From contig SKKH01000175.1 in NCBI GenBank assembly GCA_007121555.1, forward strand, positions 1-64,000: DNA of 64,000 bases, read 5' to 3'. How positions within the stretch are numbered: the first letter of the stretch is position 1; each line of letters begins with the position of its first letter. The notes beneath the pieces were generated by a model that made no database searches, had not been told where the DNA came from, and saw nothing but the letters and a program-made list of their open reading frames with translations. Both the position numbers and the translations under genes were made by a program. This stretch comes from Gemmatimonadota bacterium. GTDB lineage: Bacteria > Gemmatimonadota > Gemmatimonadetes > Longimicrobiales > Gaopeijiaceae. Of this stretch, positions 44,058-52,651 are shown piece by piece.

Positions 44058-46145
44058 CTAAAGCTTCACCCGCTTCAGGAACTGGGCGTTGACGGCCACG
44101 ATCACGGTGCTGGCCGACATGAGCACAGCCCCGACCGCCGGGGTCAGGAGGATTCCCCACGTCGCCAGGACACCTGCGGCCAGGGGAATGGCCACGATGT
44201 TGTAGCCGGCAGCCCACCAGAGGTTCTGAACCATCTTCCGATAGGTGGCGCGGGAGAGGGTTACGACCCGACCGATGTCCCGGGGATCCGACCGGACCAG
44301 GACGATGTGACCTGCCTCCACCGCCACATCGGTGCCTGCGCCCACCGCGATTCCGATGTCCGCGGTGGCCAGCGCCGGCGCGTCGTTCACCCCGTCACCC
44401 ACCATGGCGACCTTGTGGCCCATGGCCTGCAACTCCTGCACCTTCGACGCCTTGTCCTCGGGCAGGACCTGGGCGAAGACCGTCTCGATCCCCAGCTCCC
44501 GGGCCACCGCGTCGGCCACCTCCTGGGCGTCCCCGGTGAGCATGGCCACCTGGATCCCCCGCTCCTGAAGGGACCGAACGGCGTCCCGGCTTTCCTCCCG
44601 GATCGCATCGGCCACGGCAAAGACGGCGAGCACCTCTTCCCCTTGCAGGAGATAGATAGCTGCCTGACCCCGGGCACCGGCGTCCTCGGCTCGCTCCCGC
44701 AGGACTTCCGGAACCTGAGCACCCTGGGCCTCCAGGAGGGCCGGACCGCCCATGAAGTACTCGGTCCCGTCGATGGATGCGGCCACTCCCTTCCCGGTGA
44801 GGGCCCGGAATCCCTGGGCTCGAGGGAGTTGGATTTCCCGCTCCTCCGCCGAGTTCACGATTCCCCGGGCAATGGGGTGCTCCGACTCGGCTTCGACGCC
44901 TGCGGCGATCCGGAGCGCCTCCTCCTCGGTGAGGTATTCGGTCACGGCCATCTCCACCACCCGGAACTGGCCCAGGGTCAGGGTCCCGGTCTTGTCAAAG
45001 ACCACCATGTCCAGGTTCCGGGCCTCCTCCAGCCCCCGCCGGTCCCGCACCAGGAGCCCGTTTCCGGCCCCCATGGTCGTGGAGATGGCCACCACCAGGG
45101 GCACGGCCAGTCCCAGGGCGTGGGGGCAGGCGATGACCAGGACCGTCACCGTCCGGACGATGGAGAAGTCGATGGGGGCCCCGATGAGCTGCCACGTCAC
45201 CAGGGTGACCACACCCGCAGCCAGGGCCACCGCGGTCAGAAGCCGAGCGGCCCGGTCGGCCAGGTGCTGGGCCCGGGACTTGGATTCCTGAGCGTCCGCC
45301 ACCAGGCGCATGATCCCGGAAAGCTTGGTGTCCTTCCCGGTACCTGTCACCTCCACCCGAAGGGAGCCTTCCCCGTTGATGGTTCCGGCGATGACCTCAT
45401 CCCCCTCCCCCTTCTTCACGGGCCGGGACTCGCCGGTGATCATGGCCTCGTCCAGGGCGGTCTCACCACTCCGGACGATCCCGTCCACGGGCACGGATTC
45501 ACCGGGTCGAATGAGGACGAGGTCACCCTTCTGAAGCTCGGACACCGGCACCTCCTCCTCGCCCTCCTCCGTGATCCGGTTCGCCGTGTCCGGAAGGAGC
45601 TTGGCCAGCTCCTGGAGGGCGCCCTGGGCCTGCTCGATGGAGCGCATCTCGATCCAGTGACCCAGGAGCATGATGGTCACCAGGGTGGCCAGCTCCCACC
45701 ACAGCGCCTGGGCATCGATGAGCCCCAGCTGAACCACCCACGAGAACCCGAAGGCCACGGCAATGGCCAGCGAGATGAGGGTCATCATCCCTGGGAGCCG
45801 GTCCCTCAGCTCGTCCACTGCCCCCTTGAGGAAGACCAGTCCGCCGTAGAGAAACACGGCGGTGCCCAGAACGGGTGGAATCCAGTCCGATCCGGGGAAG
45901 GTGGGGGCCGTGTAGCCCAGGAGATCCTGAATGTGTCCTGACCAGAAGACCACGGGGAGGGTCAGAACGAGGGAAACCGCGAATTTCTCCCGAAAGGCCT
46001 CCGGGGAATGGCTCTCGTGATGCTCGTGGCCACCACCGTGAGGGCGATCTCCTCCGTGATCGTCATCCTTCTCGTGGTGGCCATTCTGGCCCGCGAGGCC
46101 CACGTGATCCGCACCTTGGGCCTGAGTTGCTCCGTTCGTCTTCAT
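44058..46145 (-). CDS. copB-like: CopB-type (P1B, CPH motif) heavy-metal translocating ATPase
   Basis: 695 residues. Pumps Cu(I)/Cu(II) or Ag ions out of the cytoplasm. No N-terminal CxxC metal domain; instead a His-rich tail (about 13-50, GHHEKDDDHGG and HGGGHEHHESH), typical of CopB. The CPH motif with Cys340 (ACPHALGLAVPL) defines the subgroup. Other P-type hallmarks: TGES in the actuator, phosphorylated Asp384 (DKTGTLTLG), SEHPIA, and GDGVNDAPAL. About eight membrane helices. ATG overlaps the RND pump stop by 4 bp; last gene of the metal operon. Confidence 0.94.
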   Translation of the reverse strand: MKTNGATQAQGADHVGLAGQNGHHEKDDDHGGDRPHGGGHEHHESHSPEAFREKFAVSLVLTLPVVFWSGHIQDLLGYTAPTFPGSDWIPPVLGTAVFLYGGLVFLKGAVDELRDRLPGMMTLISLAIAVAFGFSWVVQLGLIDAQALWWELATLVTIMLLGHWIEMRSIEQAQGALQELAKLLPDTANRITEEGEEEVPVSELQKGDLVLIRPGESVPVDGIVRSGETALDEAMITGESRPVKKGEGDEVIAGTINGEGSLRVEVTGTGKDTKLSGIMRLVADAQESKSRAQHLADRAARLLTAVALAAGVVTLVTWQLIGAPIDFSIVRTVTVLVIACPHALGLAVPLVVAISTTMGAGNGLLVRDRRGLEEARNLDMVVFDKTGTLTLGQFRVVEMAVTEYLTEEEALRIAAGVEAESEHPIARGIVNSAEEREIQLPRAQGFRALTGKGVAASIDGTEYFMGGPALLEAQGAQVPEVLRERAEDAGARGQAAIYLLQGEEVLAVFAVADAIREESRDAVRSLQERGIQVAMLTGDAQEVADAVARELGIETVFAQVLPEDKASKVQELQAMGHKVAMVGDGVNDAPALATADIGIAVGAGTDVAVEAGHIVLVRSDPRDIGRVVTLSRATYRKMVQNLWWAAGYNIVAIPLAAGVLATWGILLTPAVGAVLMSASTVIVAVNAQFLKRVKL

Positions 46146-49100
46146 GAACGCCTCCGCTTCAGTTCGAGTTCACGCCAGAGGGAGTAGATGACCGGGAGTA
46201 CGATGAGGGTCAGGATCATGGCGGTGAGGAGTCCCCCCACCATGGGCGCCGCGACGCGCTGCATGGTGGCCGCACCCACTCCTGTGGCCCACATGAGGGG
46301 CATGAGTCCACCGATGTCCGAGACCACCGTCATCATGACGGGTCGGACCCTGGTGGTGGCGCCCTCGAGCGCCGACGACCTCACCAGCTCGGGGGTCAAA
46401 CCGGCCTCCCCCACCTCGTCCACCCTTCGCTGGAAGGCCTGGTCGAGATAGAGGAACATGACCACGCCGAGTTCGGCTGCGACCCCGGCCAGAGCGATGA
46501 ATCCGACCCAGACGGCCACGCTCGTGTTGTAGCCCAGAAGCCAGAGAAGCCACACCCCGCCGACCAGCGCGAAGGGCAGGGTCAACATCACCATCACGGC
46601 TCGGGTCGCGCTCCTGAAATGCAGGAAAAGCAGGAGGAAGATGAGTCCCAGGGTCAGGGGTACCAGGAGGGTCAGTCGTTCCTGAACCCGCTCCATCGCC
46701 TGATACTGGCCCGCCCACTCCAGGCGGAAGCCGGCGGGGAGTTGCACCTGATCCCGGATCAAGGCATCGGCCTCGGTCACGTACCCACCGAGATCCCGCC
46801 CTTCCACATCGATGAAGACCCGGCTCACAGGGAAGGCATCCTCGGTATTCACCACCATGGCCCCCTCCGACGGCTCGATCCGAGCCAGCTGGCCCAGGGG
46901 TACCTGGGTGCCGGCAGGGGTGTCGATGAGCACGTCGGCGATCCGTTCGGCGCTCTGGCGAAGCTCGCGAGGGTACCGAACCTGAACGGTATAGCGCTCC
47001 CGTCCCTCCACCGTGCGCGTGGCCGACTCGCCCCCGACCGCCGTCATCATGGCAAGCTGCACCTCCCGCACGTTCAGTCCGTAACGGGCCGCCTCCCGGC
47101 GGTCCACTACCACGTCCAGGTAGCTCCCGCTCGCCCCGCGCTCCGCCACCGCGCTCCGGGTCCCCTCCACCTGGTAGAGGAGCCCTTCGATCTCCTCACC
47201 CAATCGCTCGATCTCATCCAGGTCATCCCCGAAGATCTGCACCCCCACGGGAGAGCGCATTCCGGTGGCCAACATCTCGATCCGGTTCTGGATGGGCATG
47301 GTCCAGACGTTCATGACCCCGGGCATCCGCACCGCCGCATCCATCTCCGCCACGAGGGAGTCGTAGTCCACCCCGGCCCGCCATTCGGAGGCGGGCTTCA
47401 GGTTCACCAGCGTCTCGAACATCTCCAGAGGCGCCGGGTCGGTGGCGGTATTGGCCCGCCCCGCCTTCCCGATCACGCTCTCCACCTCGGGAAAGGAGAC
47501 CAGGATGGAGTCCTGGACCCGCATGATCTCGGCGGCCTGCTGAATCGACACCCCCGGCAGGGTCATGGGCATGAAGAGGGCCGTCCCCTCCTCCACCGGG
47601 GGCATGAACTCGGAGCCCAGGCGACCCAGAGGGATCACCGTCACCGCAAGGATCACCGCGGCGAGTCCCAGAGTGACCCAACGGAAGCGGAGGGCAAGGG
47701 AGAGGACCGGCCGATAGCCACCCAGGAGGGCCCGGCTCACCGGGTTCTCCTTCTCGGACCGGATTCGTCCCCGCACGAAGTACCCCAGGGCCACCGGAAT
47801 CAGGGTCACAGCCAGCAGCGCCGCCCCCGCCATGGCAAAGGTCTTGGTGAACGCCAGGGGCCGAAAGAGCCGTCCCTCCTGCGCTTCCAGTCCGAAGACC
47901 GGAAGGAAGCTCACGGTGATCACCAGCAGGCTGAAGAAGATGGCCGGACCCACCTCTGAAGCCGAGGCGGCCACGATCTCCCACCTCCGGGCCGGCGAGA
48001 TCGAGCCCTCTTCGCTCTCCAGGTGCTTGTGCATGTTGTCGATGAGGACCACGGCGGCATCCACCATGGCCCCGATGGCGATGGCGATCCCCGCCAGGGA
48101 CATGAGATTCGCCTGGACCCCGAGGATCCGCATCACGAGGAAGGCGAAGAGGACCGCCACCGGGAGGGTGATCACCACCACCAGCGCGCTTCTCAGGTGC
48201 AGCAGAAAGAGCGAGGCGATGAGCGCGGTGAGGATCAGCACCTGGATCAGGGTCCGGGTGAGGTTCCTCTGGGCCTCCCGGATCAACTCGGATCGGTCGT
48301 AGGCCGGCACGATGGAGACTCCATCGGGGAGCCCGGCCTCGACCTCTGCGATCCGGTCCTTCACGGCGTCGATGACCTCCAGCGCATCGGCACCGTGACG
48401 CATCACGACGATCCCGGTGACCACATCCCCCCGCCCGTCCTTGTCCGCCACCCCGCGGCGCATGTCCGGGCCGAGCTGGACCCGGGCCACGTCTCCCACC
48501 CGAATGGCCGTCCCGTTCCGGGTGGCCAGGGGGATCTCCTCGATCTCTTCCACCGACTCCAGATAGCCCAGCCCCCGGACCATGTACTCCCGTCCCCCCT
48601 GTTCCACGATACGCGCGCCCATGTCGGCGTTGGCCTCACGGATGGCGGCGGTCACTCGGTTCAGCGAGAGTCCCTGGGCCCGAAGCTGGTCCGGATCCAC
48701 ATCCACCTGGTACTGCTGGACGTACCCCCCCACGGTGGCGATCTCGGCCACTCCCGGGACGCCCTGGAGCTGGTAGCGCACGAAGAAGTCCTGGAGGGAA
48801 CGGAGCTCCGCCAGGTCGTGGCGGTCCGACTCCAGCGTGTATTGATAGACCCACCCGACCCCGGTGGCATCCGGACCGAGCCGCGGGGTGACTCCATTGG
48901 GGAGTTCGTCGCCGAGCTGGGAGAGCTGCTCCAGGACTCTGGAGCGGGCCCAATAGGGGTCGGTCCCGTCCTCGAAGAGCACGTAGACGTAGGAGGTCCC
49001 GAATGCCGAAATCCCCCGGACCGTCGTGGCCCCCGGGACAGCGAGGAGTGTGGTGGTGAGGGGATAGGTGACCTGGTCCTCCACGATCTGGGGTGCCTGC

Positions 49101-49264
49101 TCGGCCCAGTCGGTCTGGACGATGACCTGTACGTCCGAGAGATCGGGGATGGCATCCACCGGTGTGGTCCGCACGGACCAGACACCTCCGGCGACCAGAA
49201 AGGCAGCGAGGATCAGGATCAGCCCCCGATTGTGGACCGACCCCTGGATGATCCGCTCAAGCAT
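46142..49264 (-). CDS. cusA-like: CusA/CzcA-type heavy-metal RND efflux pump
   Basis: 1040 residues; ATG 49264 is preferred over an upstream GTG because it begins the standard MLERIIQGSV inner-membrane start. Twelve-helix RND transporter with two large periplasmic loops. Characteristic HME-family blocks: TTPVDAIPDLSDVQVIVQT, the charged TM4 motif GAMVDAAVVLIDNMHKHLE, and GSEFMPPVEEGTALFMP. It takes metal from periplasm or cytoplasm and exports it through the adaptor and outer-membrane channel encoded just upstream, driven by protons. Cu/Ag is favoured by the CopB-type ATPase neighbour, but Zn/Co/Cd pumps look similar. Overlaps the adaptor gene by 8 bp. Confidence 0.94.
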   Translation of the reverse strand: MLERIIQGSVHNRGLILILAAFLVAGGVWSVRTTPVDAIPDLSDVQVIVQTDWAEQAPQIVEDQVTYPLTTTLLAVPGATTVRGISAFGTSYVYVLFEDGTDPYWARSRVLEQLSQLGDELPNGVTPRLGPDATGVGWVYQYTLESDRHDLAELRSLQDFFVRYQLQGVPGVAEIATVGGYVQQYQVDVDPDQLRAQGLSLNRVTAAIREANADMGARIVEQGGREYMVRGLGYLESVEEIEEIPLATRNGTAIRVGDVARVQLGPDMRRGVADKDGRGDVVTGIVVMRHGADALEVIDAVKDRIAEVEAGLPDGVSIVPAYDRSELIREAQRNLTRTLIQVLILTALIASLFLLHLRSALVVVITLPVAVLFAFLVMRILGVQANLMSLAGIAIAIGAMVDAAVVLIDNMHKHLESEEGSISPARRWEIVAASASEVGPAIFFSLLVITVSFLPVFGLEAQEGRLFRPLAFTKTFAMAGAALLAVTLIPVALGYFVRGRIRSEKENPVSRALLGGYRPVLSLALRFRWVTLGLAAVILAVTVIPLGRLGSEFMPPVEEGTALFMPMTLPGVSIQQAAEIMRVQDSILVSFPEVESVIGKAGRANTATDPAPLEMFETLVNLKPASEWRAGVDYDSLVAEMDAAVRMPGVMNVWTMPIQNRIEMLATGMRSPVGVQIFGDDLDEIERLGEEIEGLLYQVEGTRSAVAERGASGSYLDVVVDRREAARYGLNVREVQLAMMTAVGGESATRTVEGRERYTVQVRYPRELRQSAERIADVLIDTPAGTQVPLGQLARIEPSEGAMVVNTEDAFPVSRVFIDVEGRDLGGYVTEADALIRDQVQLPAGFRLEWAGQYQAMERVQERLTLLVPLTLGLIFLLLFLHFRSATRAVMVMLTLPFALVGGVWLLWLLGYNTSVAVWVGFIALAGVAAELGVVMFLYLDQAFQRRVDEVGEAGLTPELVRSSALEGATTRVRPVMMTVVSDIGGLMPLMWATGVGAATMQRVAAPMVGGLLTAMILTLIVLPVIYSLWRELELKRRRS

Positions 49265-50582
49265 CGGGACCCCCGGCGTCGTGCCCACCGTGGTCGTGCT
49301 CCGGCTGCTCGTCCATGTCCATTTCCATGCCCGGCTCGTCCATGTCCATCTCCATTCCCGGCATACCGGGCTGACCCATCATGGCGTCCATAAGGCGGCT
49401 CTCGGCATCCAGGATGAAGCCGGCACGGGCGACCACGAGCTCTCCTTCCTCCAGGCCCGAGAGGACCTGGGTTCGGCCTCCGGCCTCGGCCCCGATCTGG
49501 ATGGTCCGGTTCTCGTACGACCCCTCCCCGTGAGCAACGAAGACGAGACTCCGCTCTCCGGTATGCATCACCGCGTCCCGGGGGACGGTCACTGCGTCCT
49601 CGGCGACGACCACCCGGGCCCGGGCCGTCCCGTACATTCCCGGCTTCAGGCGCATGGCCGGGTTGAGGAGTTCGATCCGTACCCGGGCCGTGCGCCGATC
49701 CCGCTCCACCTCCGGGTAGACGTAGGCGACCTCCCCCTGCACCGGTTCGCCCGGATAGGCGGCCACCTCCACCTCCACGGGTGTCCCGACGTGGACGAAG
49801 CGGAGGTCCCGCTCGTAGACGTCCACGTCGATCCAGACCTGGGACAGATCGGCAAGGCGGTACAGTGTGGACCCGCTCTCGAAGCGTTCCCCGGCCTGGA
49901 TCCGCTTCTCCACCACATATCCGGTGAAGGGCGCGGGGAGAGTCAGGTGGGGCTGAACCTCCCCAGACTCCTCGACGGCTCGGATGTCGTCGTCGGAAAC
50001 GTTCCAGTAGCGCAGCCGCTCCCGGGCCGCTTCCACCACGGAGCGACCTCGGTCCGAACTCCCCGGAACCCGACTGCTTGCGAGGGTTCCAGCAAGTCGG
50101 GCGGCAGCCAGTAGATCTTCCTGGGCCGAGACCAGCTCCGGGCTGTAGACCTCGAGCAGGGGCTCGCCGGCCTCCACCAAACGCCCCGTGAAGTCGGCGT
50201 GGAGCCGCTCGGCCCAGCCGCCGAACCTGAGGCTCACGACGCTGAGGCGGGTCTCGTCCCAGGTCACCTCGCCGGTCCCCCTGATCGTCCGTTCCAGGTC
50301 CTCGGTGCGGGCTTCTTCGAAGGTCACACCCAGTCGGTGGGCCAGCTCGTCCGAGACCCGGATCATCCCATCTTCGTGTTCGTGCGCCTCCTCTTCCTGA
50401 CGATCGGTCGGAGCATGCTCCGTGTGCTCCTGGCCGACCGGCTCTGACACAGCATCGTGCCCGTCATGCCCATCGTCGTCGGCCACGCCACAGCCCAGGA
50501 GGAGGGCGGTGAGGAGCACGGCGGTCGAGGCCACCCGAGTGGACGAGCGTGGTGAGTTGGATTCGATTCGACGGTACCTCAT
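49257..50582 (-). CDS. cusB-like: CusB-type periplasmic adaptor with Met/His-rich tail, lipoprotein
   Basis: 441 residues. Lipobox LLLGCG. A His-rich N-terminal region (about 35-75: DDDGHDGHD, GQEHTEHAP, EEAHEHEDG) precedes the usual membrane-fusion fold: beta-barrel and lipoyl halves flanking a helical hairpin (RGTGEVTWDETRLSVVSLRF, PAPFTGYVVEKRI, VWIDVDVYERDLRFVHVG). The C-terminus adds an unusual tail, GMPGMEMDMDE repeated once, then a His-rich end (EHDHGGHDAGG). Met and His clusters of this kind bind Cu(I)/Ag(I). Translationally coupled to both neighbours (4 and 8 bp overlaps). Confidence 0.93.
   Translation of the reverse strand: MRYRRIESNSPRSSTRVASTAVLLTALLLGCGVADDDGHDGHDAVSEPVGQEHTEHAPTDRQEEEAHEHEDGMIRVSDELAHRLGVTFEEARTEDLERTIRGTGEVTWDETRLSVVSLRFGGWAERLHADFTGRLVEAGEPLLEVYSPELVSAQEDLLAAARLAGTLASSRVPGSSDRGRSVVEAARERLRYWNVSDDDIRAVEESGEVQPHLTLPAPFTGYVVEKRIQAGERFESGSTLYRLADLSQVWIDVDVYERDLRFVHVGTPVEVEVAAYPGEPVQGEVAYVYPEVERDRRTARVRIELLNPAMRLKPGMYGTARARVVVAEDAVTVPRDAVMHTGERSLVFVAHGEGSYENRTIQIGAEAGGRTQVLSGLEEGELVVARAGFILDAESRLMDAMMGQPGMPGMEMDMDEPGMEMDMDEQPEHDHGGHDAGGPDA
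49308..49361. repeat. Two 27-bp tandem repeats inside the adaptor gene
   Basis: Copies at 49308-49334 and 49335-49361 differ at two positions. Each encodes nine residues of the Met/Asp-rich tail, so the motif has grown by in-frame tandem duplication. Confidence 0.8.
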
Positions 50583-51994
50583 CGGTCCTCCCTCCGGCTG
50601 ATGCGCGCACCCACCGCCTGTTCGAGTCGGGCCAACTCCTGCCCGAGCCCGGCGGTGAGGTGGGCCAGTTCGATCTCGTTGCGGAAAAGGACGGCGTAGG
50701 CCTCCATGAGGCTCACGAAGTCCACCTCCCCCTGACGGTATGCTGCGGCAGAGCTCTCTACGGTGGCTCGGGCCTGAGGAATCACCCCCTCCTCGAGCAG
50801 GATCACCTGCTCCCGAGCACGGATGAGATCGGCGTGGGCTCGGGCTACCTCCTCCCTCACGGAGCGTTCGAGAGATGCCACTCCCAGCTCCTCGGCCTCC
50901 CATTCGAACTCGGATTCCCGGATGACCTGATCTTGCTTCCGACCCCGGAAGACGGGAAGTGGCACGGAGATCCCAGCGGAGAACATGTCGGCTCGGCCAC
51001 TTCGCATGCCGTAGCCGCCGGTGACGGAGATCCCGGGTCTTCGGTCCAGGCGGGCCACCTGCATCTCGCGTCTGGCCACTTCCCCCTGCCCCCGAGCGAG
51101 AAGGAGCTCCGGGTGGTTTCGGACCGCCTCCTGCTGGAGCTGGGCGAGGGTGGGGAACCCTCCGCCCAACTCCGGATTGGTCAGATAGGAGGTGAGCACC
51201 CCGGGGCCCGGATCCGCGTCCAGAAAGTCCTCCGCCCAACCGGGGAGGGTCACCTCTACGGATTCCCTGGAATCCCGCCCTAGAAGAGAGTTGATTCCTG
51301 CGAGCGCCACGCTACGACGTTGACGAAGCTCGGCGAGGTGTTCCTCGATGGCGGCCAGCTCCGTCTGGGCCCGGAGGATGTCCTGTTGAGGAGCAAGTCC
51401 CTGCGTGTAGGCTGCCTCGGCGGAGGCCGCGAAGGCCTCCAGCGCCAGATGCGCCTCATGGTGCACCTCCTCGGCCATCTCCACCAGGAGAAGCTCGAAG
51501 TAGGCCTCCCGGAGTTGTGTGGTCACGGACCAGCGAGCCACCTCCACCCTGGCCCGAGCCACGGCCACCCTGGCTTGGGCGCTCTCCTCCCGGGCGTGTC
51601 TGAGTCCCCTGGGCGGCAAGGTCTGGGAAAGCTGGAACGAGGCCATGGCCATCCCGTCCGCCGAGAGGTTGAAGTCGGGGAGTGGGAGGTTCATGAGGCC
51701 GACTGAGAGGGTGGGATCGGGCAGAGCCCCCGCCTGCGGCACCTGAGCCTCGAGGGCCAGGATTCGGGTTAGAGCGGCCTGGATTCCAGGGTGGGAATCG
51801 AGCGCCTCGACGACCAGAGAATCCAGGGGATCGACGGGGGTCTCATCCGGTGAGATGCTGGGGCCCGGGAGCGAATCCAACTCGATCTCCTGTGCCCCGG
51901 CGGAGAAAGCGAGGAAGAGTCCTGCGAAGAGGCCGTAGAGGAGAGCCGGACGAGAAACTGCACTGGTGCCGGCGCCCCGGGTCGGGGTGTTCAT
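50579..51994 (-). CDS. cusC-like: TolC-family outer-membrane efflux protein (CusC/CzcC type)
   Basis: 471 residues. GAGGTG lies just before ATG 51994; a longer open frame to 52039 lacks signal features. Signal peptide ends FSAGAQ. The two-fold TolC repeat is visible: ALDSHPGIQAALTRILALEAQ and QEAVRNHPELLLARGQGEVA, each followed by long alpha-helical stretches, with barrel strands GMAMASFQLSQTLP and FSAGISVPLPVF. Forms the outer-membrane exit duct for the RND pump. Second gene of the metal operon, 130 bp after the small His-rich gene. Confidence 0.93.
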   Translation of the reverse strand: MNTPTRGAGTSAVSRPALLYGLFAGLFLAFSAGAQEIELDSLPGPSISPDETPVDPLDSLVVEALDSHPGIQAALTRILALEAQVPQAGALPDPTLSVGLMNLPLPDFNLSADGMAMASFQLSQTLPPRGLRHAREESAQARVAVARARVEVARWSVTTQLREAYFELLLVEMAEEVHHEAHLALEAFAASAEAAYTQGLAPQQDILRAQTELAAIEEHLAELRQRRSVALAGINSLLGRDSRESVEVTLPGWAEDFLDADPGPGVLTSYLTNPELGGGFPTLAQLQQEAVRNHPELLLARGQGEVARREMQVARLDRRPGISVTGGYGMRSGRADMFSAGISVPLPVFRGRKQDQVIRESEFEWEAEELGVASLERSVREEVARAHADLIRAREQVILLEEGVIPQARATVESSAAAYRQGEVDFVSLMEAYAVLFRNEIELAHLTAGLGQELARLEQAVGARISRREDR

Positions 51995-52124
51995 GGATGC
52001 ACCTCGTGGGTACCTGAACCCGTGGAGTGCAGGCTGCATGGCTGCACCCTGCCCCCGGATCAGGGGATGTAGGTCATACGGTTGTCTGGGAACTCAGGTG
52101 GCCGCAGAGAGCGGCCTGGAAGGA

Positions 52125-52538
52125 TCAACCGCGAGGTGGTCGAAACTGCGTCAACGGCAGGAGGGCTCCTGCGACATCGTCGGAAAGGGGGCGGGCGAGG
52201 GCCTCCATGGGAGCTGGAATCTGTGCGGTCAGCATCAGGACGGAAGGAGCAGTGGCAGATCCGGAGCAGACCGCCAACGAGCCCGATCCGAAGGGGCAGG
52301 CATCCGAGTTGGAGGGCTGCGAGTGGTCCCCGTGGTCGTGTGGGGCTGCCGACCCTTCCGCGTGGCCGGACGCATGGGTGTCCGGGTGGTCGGGAGCCTG
52401 CGCCGTCTCGGTGACGTGCTCCTCCATCTCAGGGTGGCACAACGCAGCCACGAGACCATCTCCGGTGTGGGCCAGAAAGGCCAGGACCAGAAAAGGTGCC
52501 AGGAATCGGACTCCAGGCGTGCGGCCGAGAGGCGCCAT
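52125..52538 (-). CDS. Small exported His-rich protein leading the metal efflux operon
   Basis: 137 residues from ATG 52538 (a GTG at 52595 is possible). One hydrophobic N-terminal segment (FLAPFLVLAFLAHTG) is followed by CHPEMEEH and a His/Asp-rich stretch (PDTHASGHAEG, PHDHGDHSQ). Then comes ACPFGSGSLAVCSG, with two cysteines. I do not recognise a Pfam family; small secreted proteins of this general style often open copper-efflux operons. No CusF-like gene is present, so it may fill a metal-handling or sensing role. Upstream, CGAATATTCG (52563-52572) is a perfect palindrome. Confidence 0.7.
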   Translation of the reverse strand: MAPLGRTPGVRFLAPFLVLAFLAHTGDGLVAALCHPEMEEHVTETAQAPDHPDTHASGHAEGSAAPHDHGDHSQPSNSDACPFGSGSLAVCSGSATAPSVLMLTAQIPAPMEALARPLSDDVAGALLPLTQFRPPRG

Positions 52539-52562
52539 CGTGTCTGCGGTCAGGGTCCGGTG

Positions 52563-52572
52563 CGAATATTCG
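52563..52572. promoter_or_regulatory. AT-centred palindrome upstream of the metal operon
   Basis: CGAATATTCG, 25-34 bp before the first start codon of the operon. Possible operator or -10 region. No MerR-type 19-bp spacer promoter could be identified. Confidence 0.3.
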
Positions 52573-52651
52573 TCTTGCTTGCCAGGTATCCGCACCCCTC
52601 TTGGTCAGGAAAGGTCCCCCAAGCCCCGCACCGACCGAGCCGCCCTTGCTC

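Noticed and set aside
44307-48302. Several long plus-strand frames opposite the metal ATPase and RND pump genes
   Set aside because: The minus-strand products carry every family motif; the opposite frames are compositional shadows.
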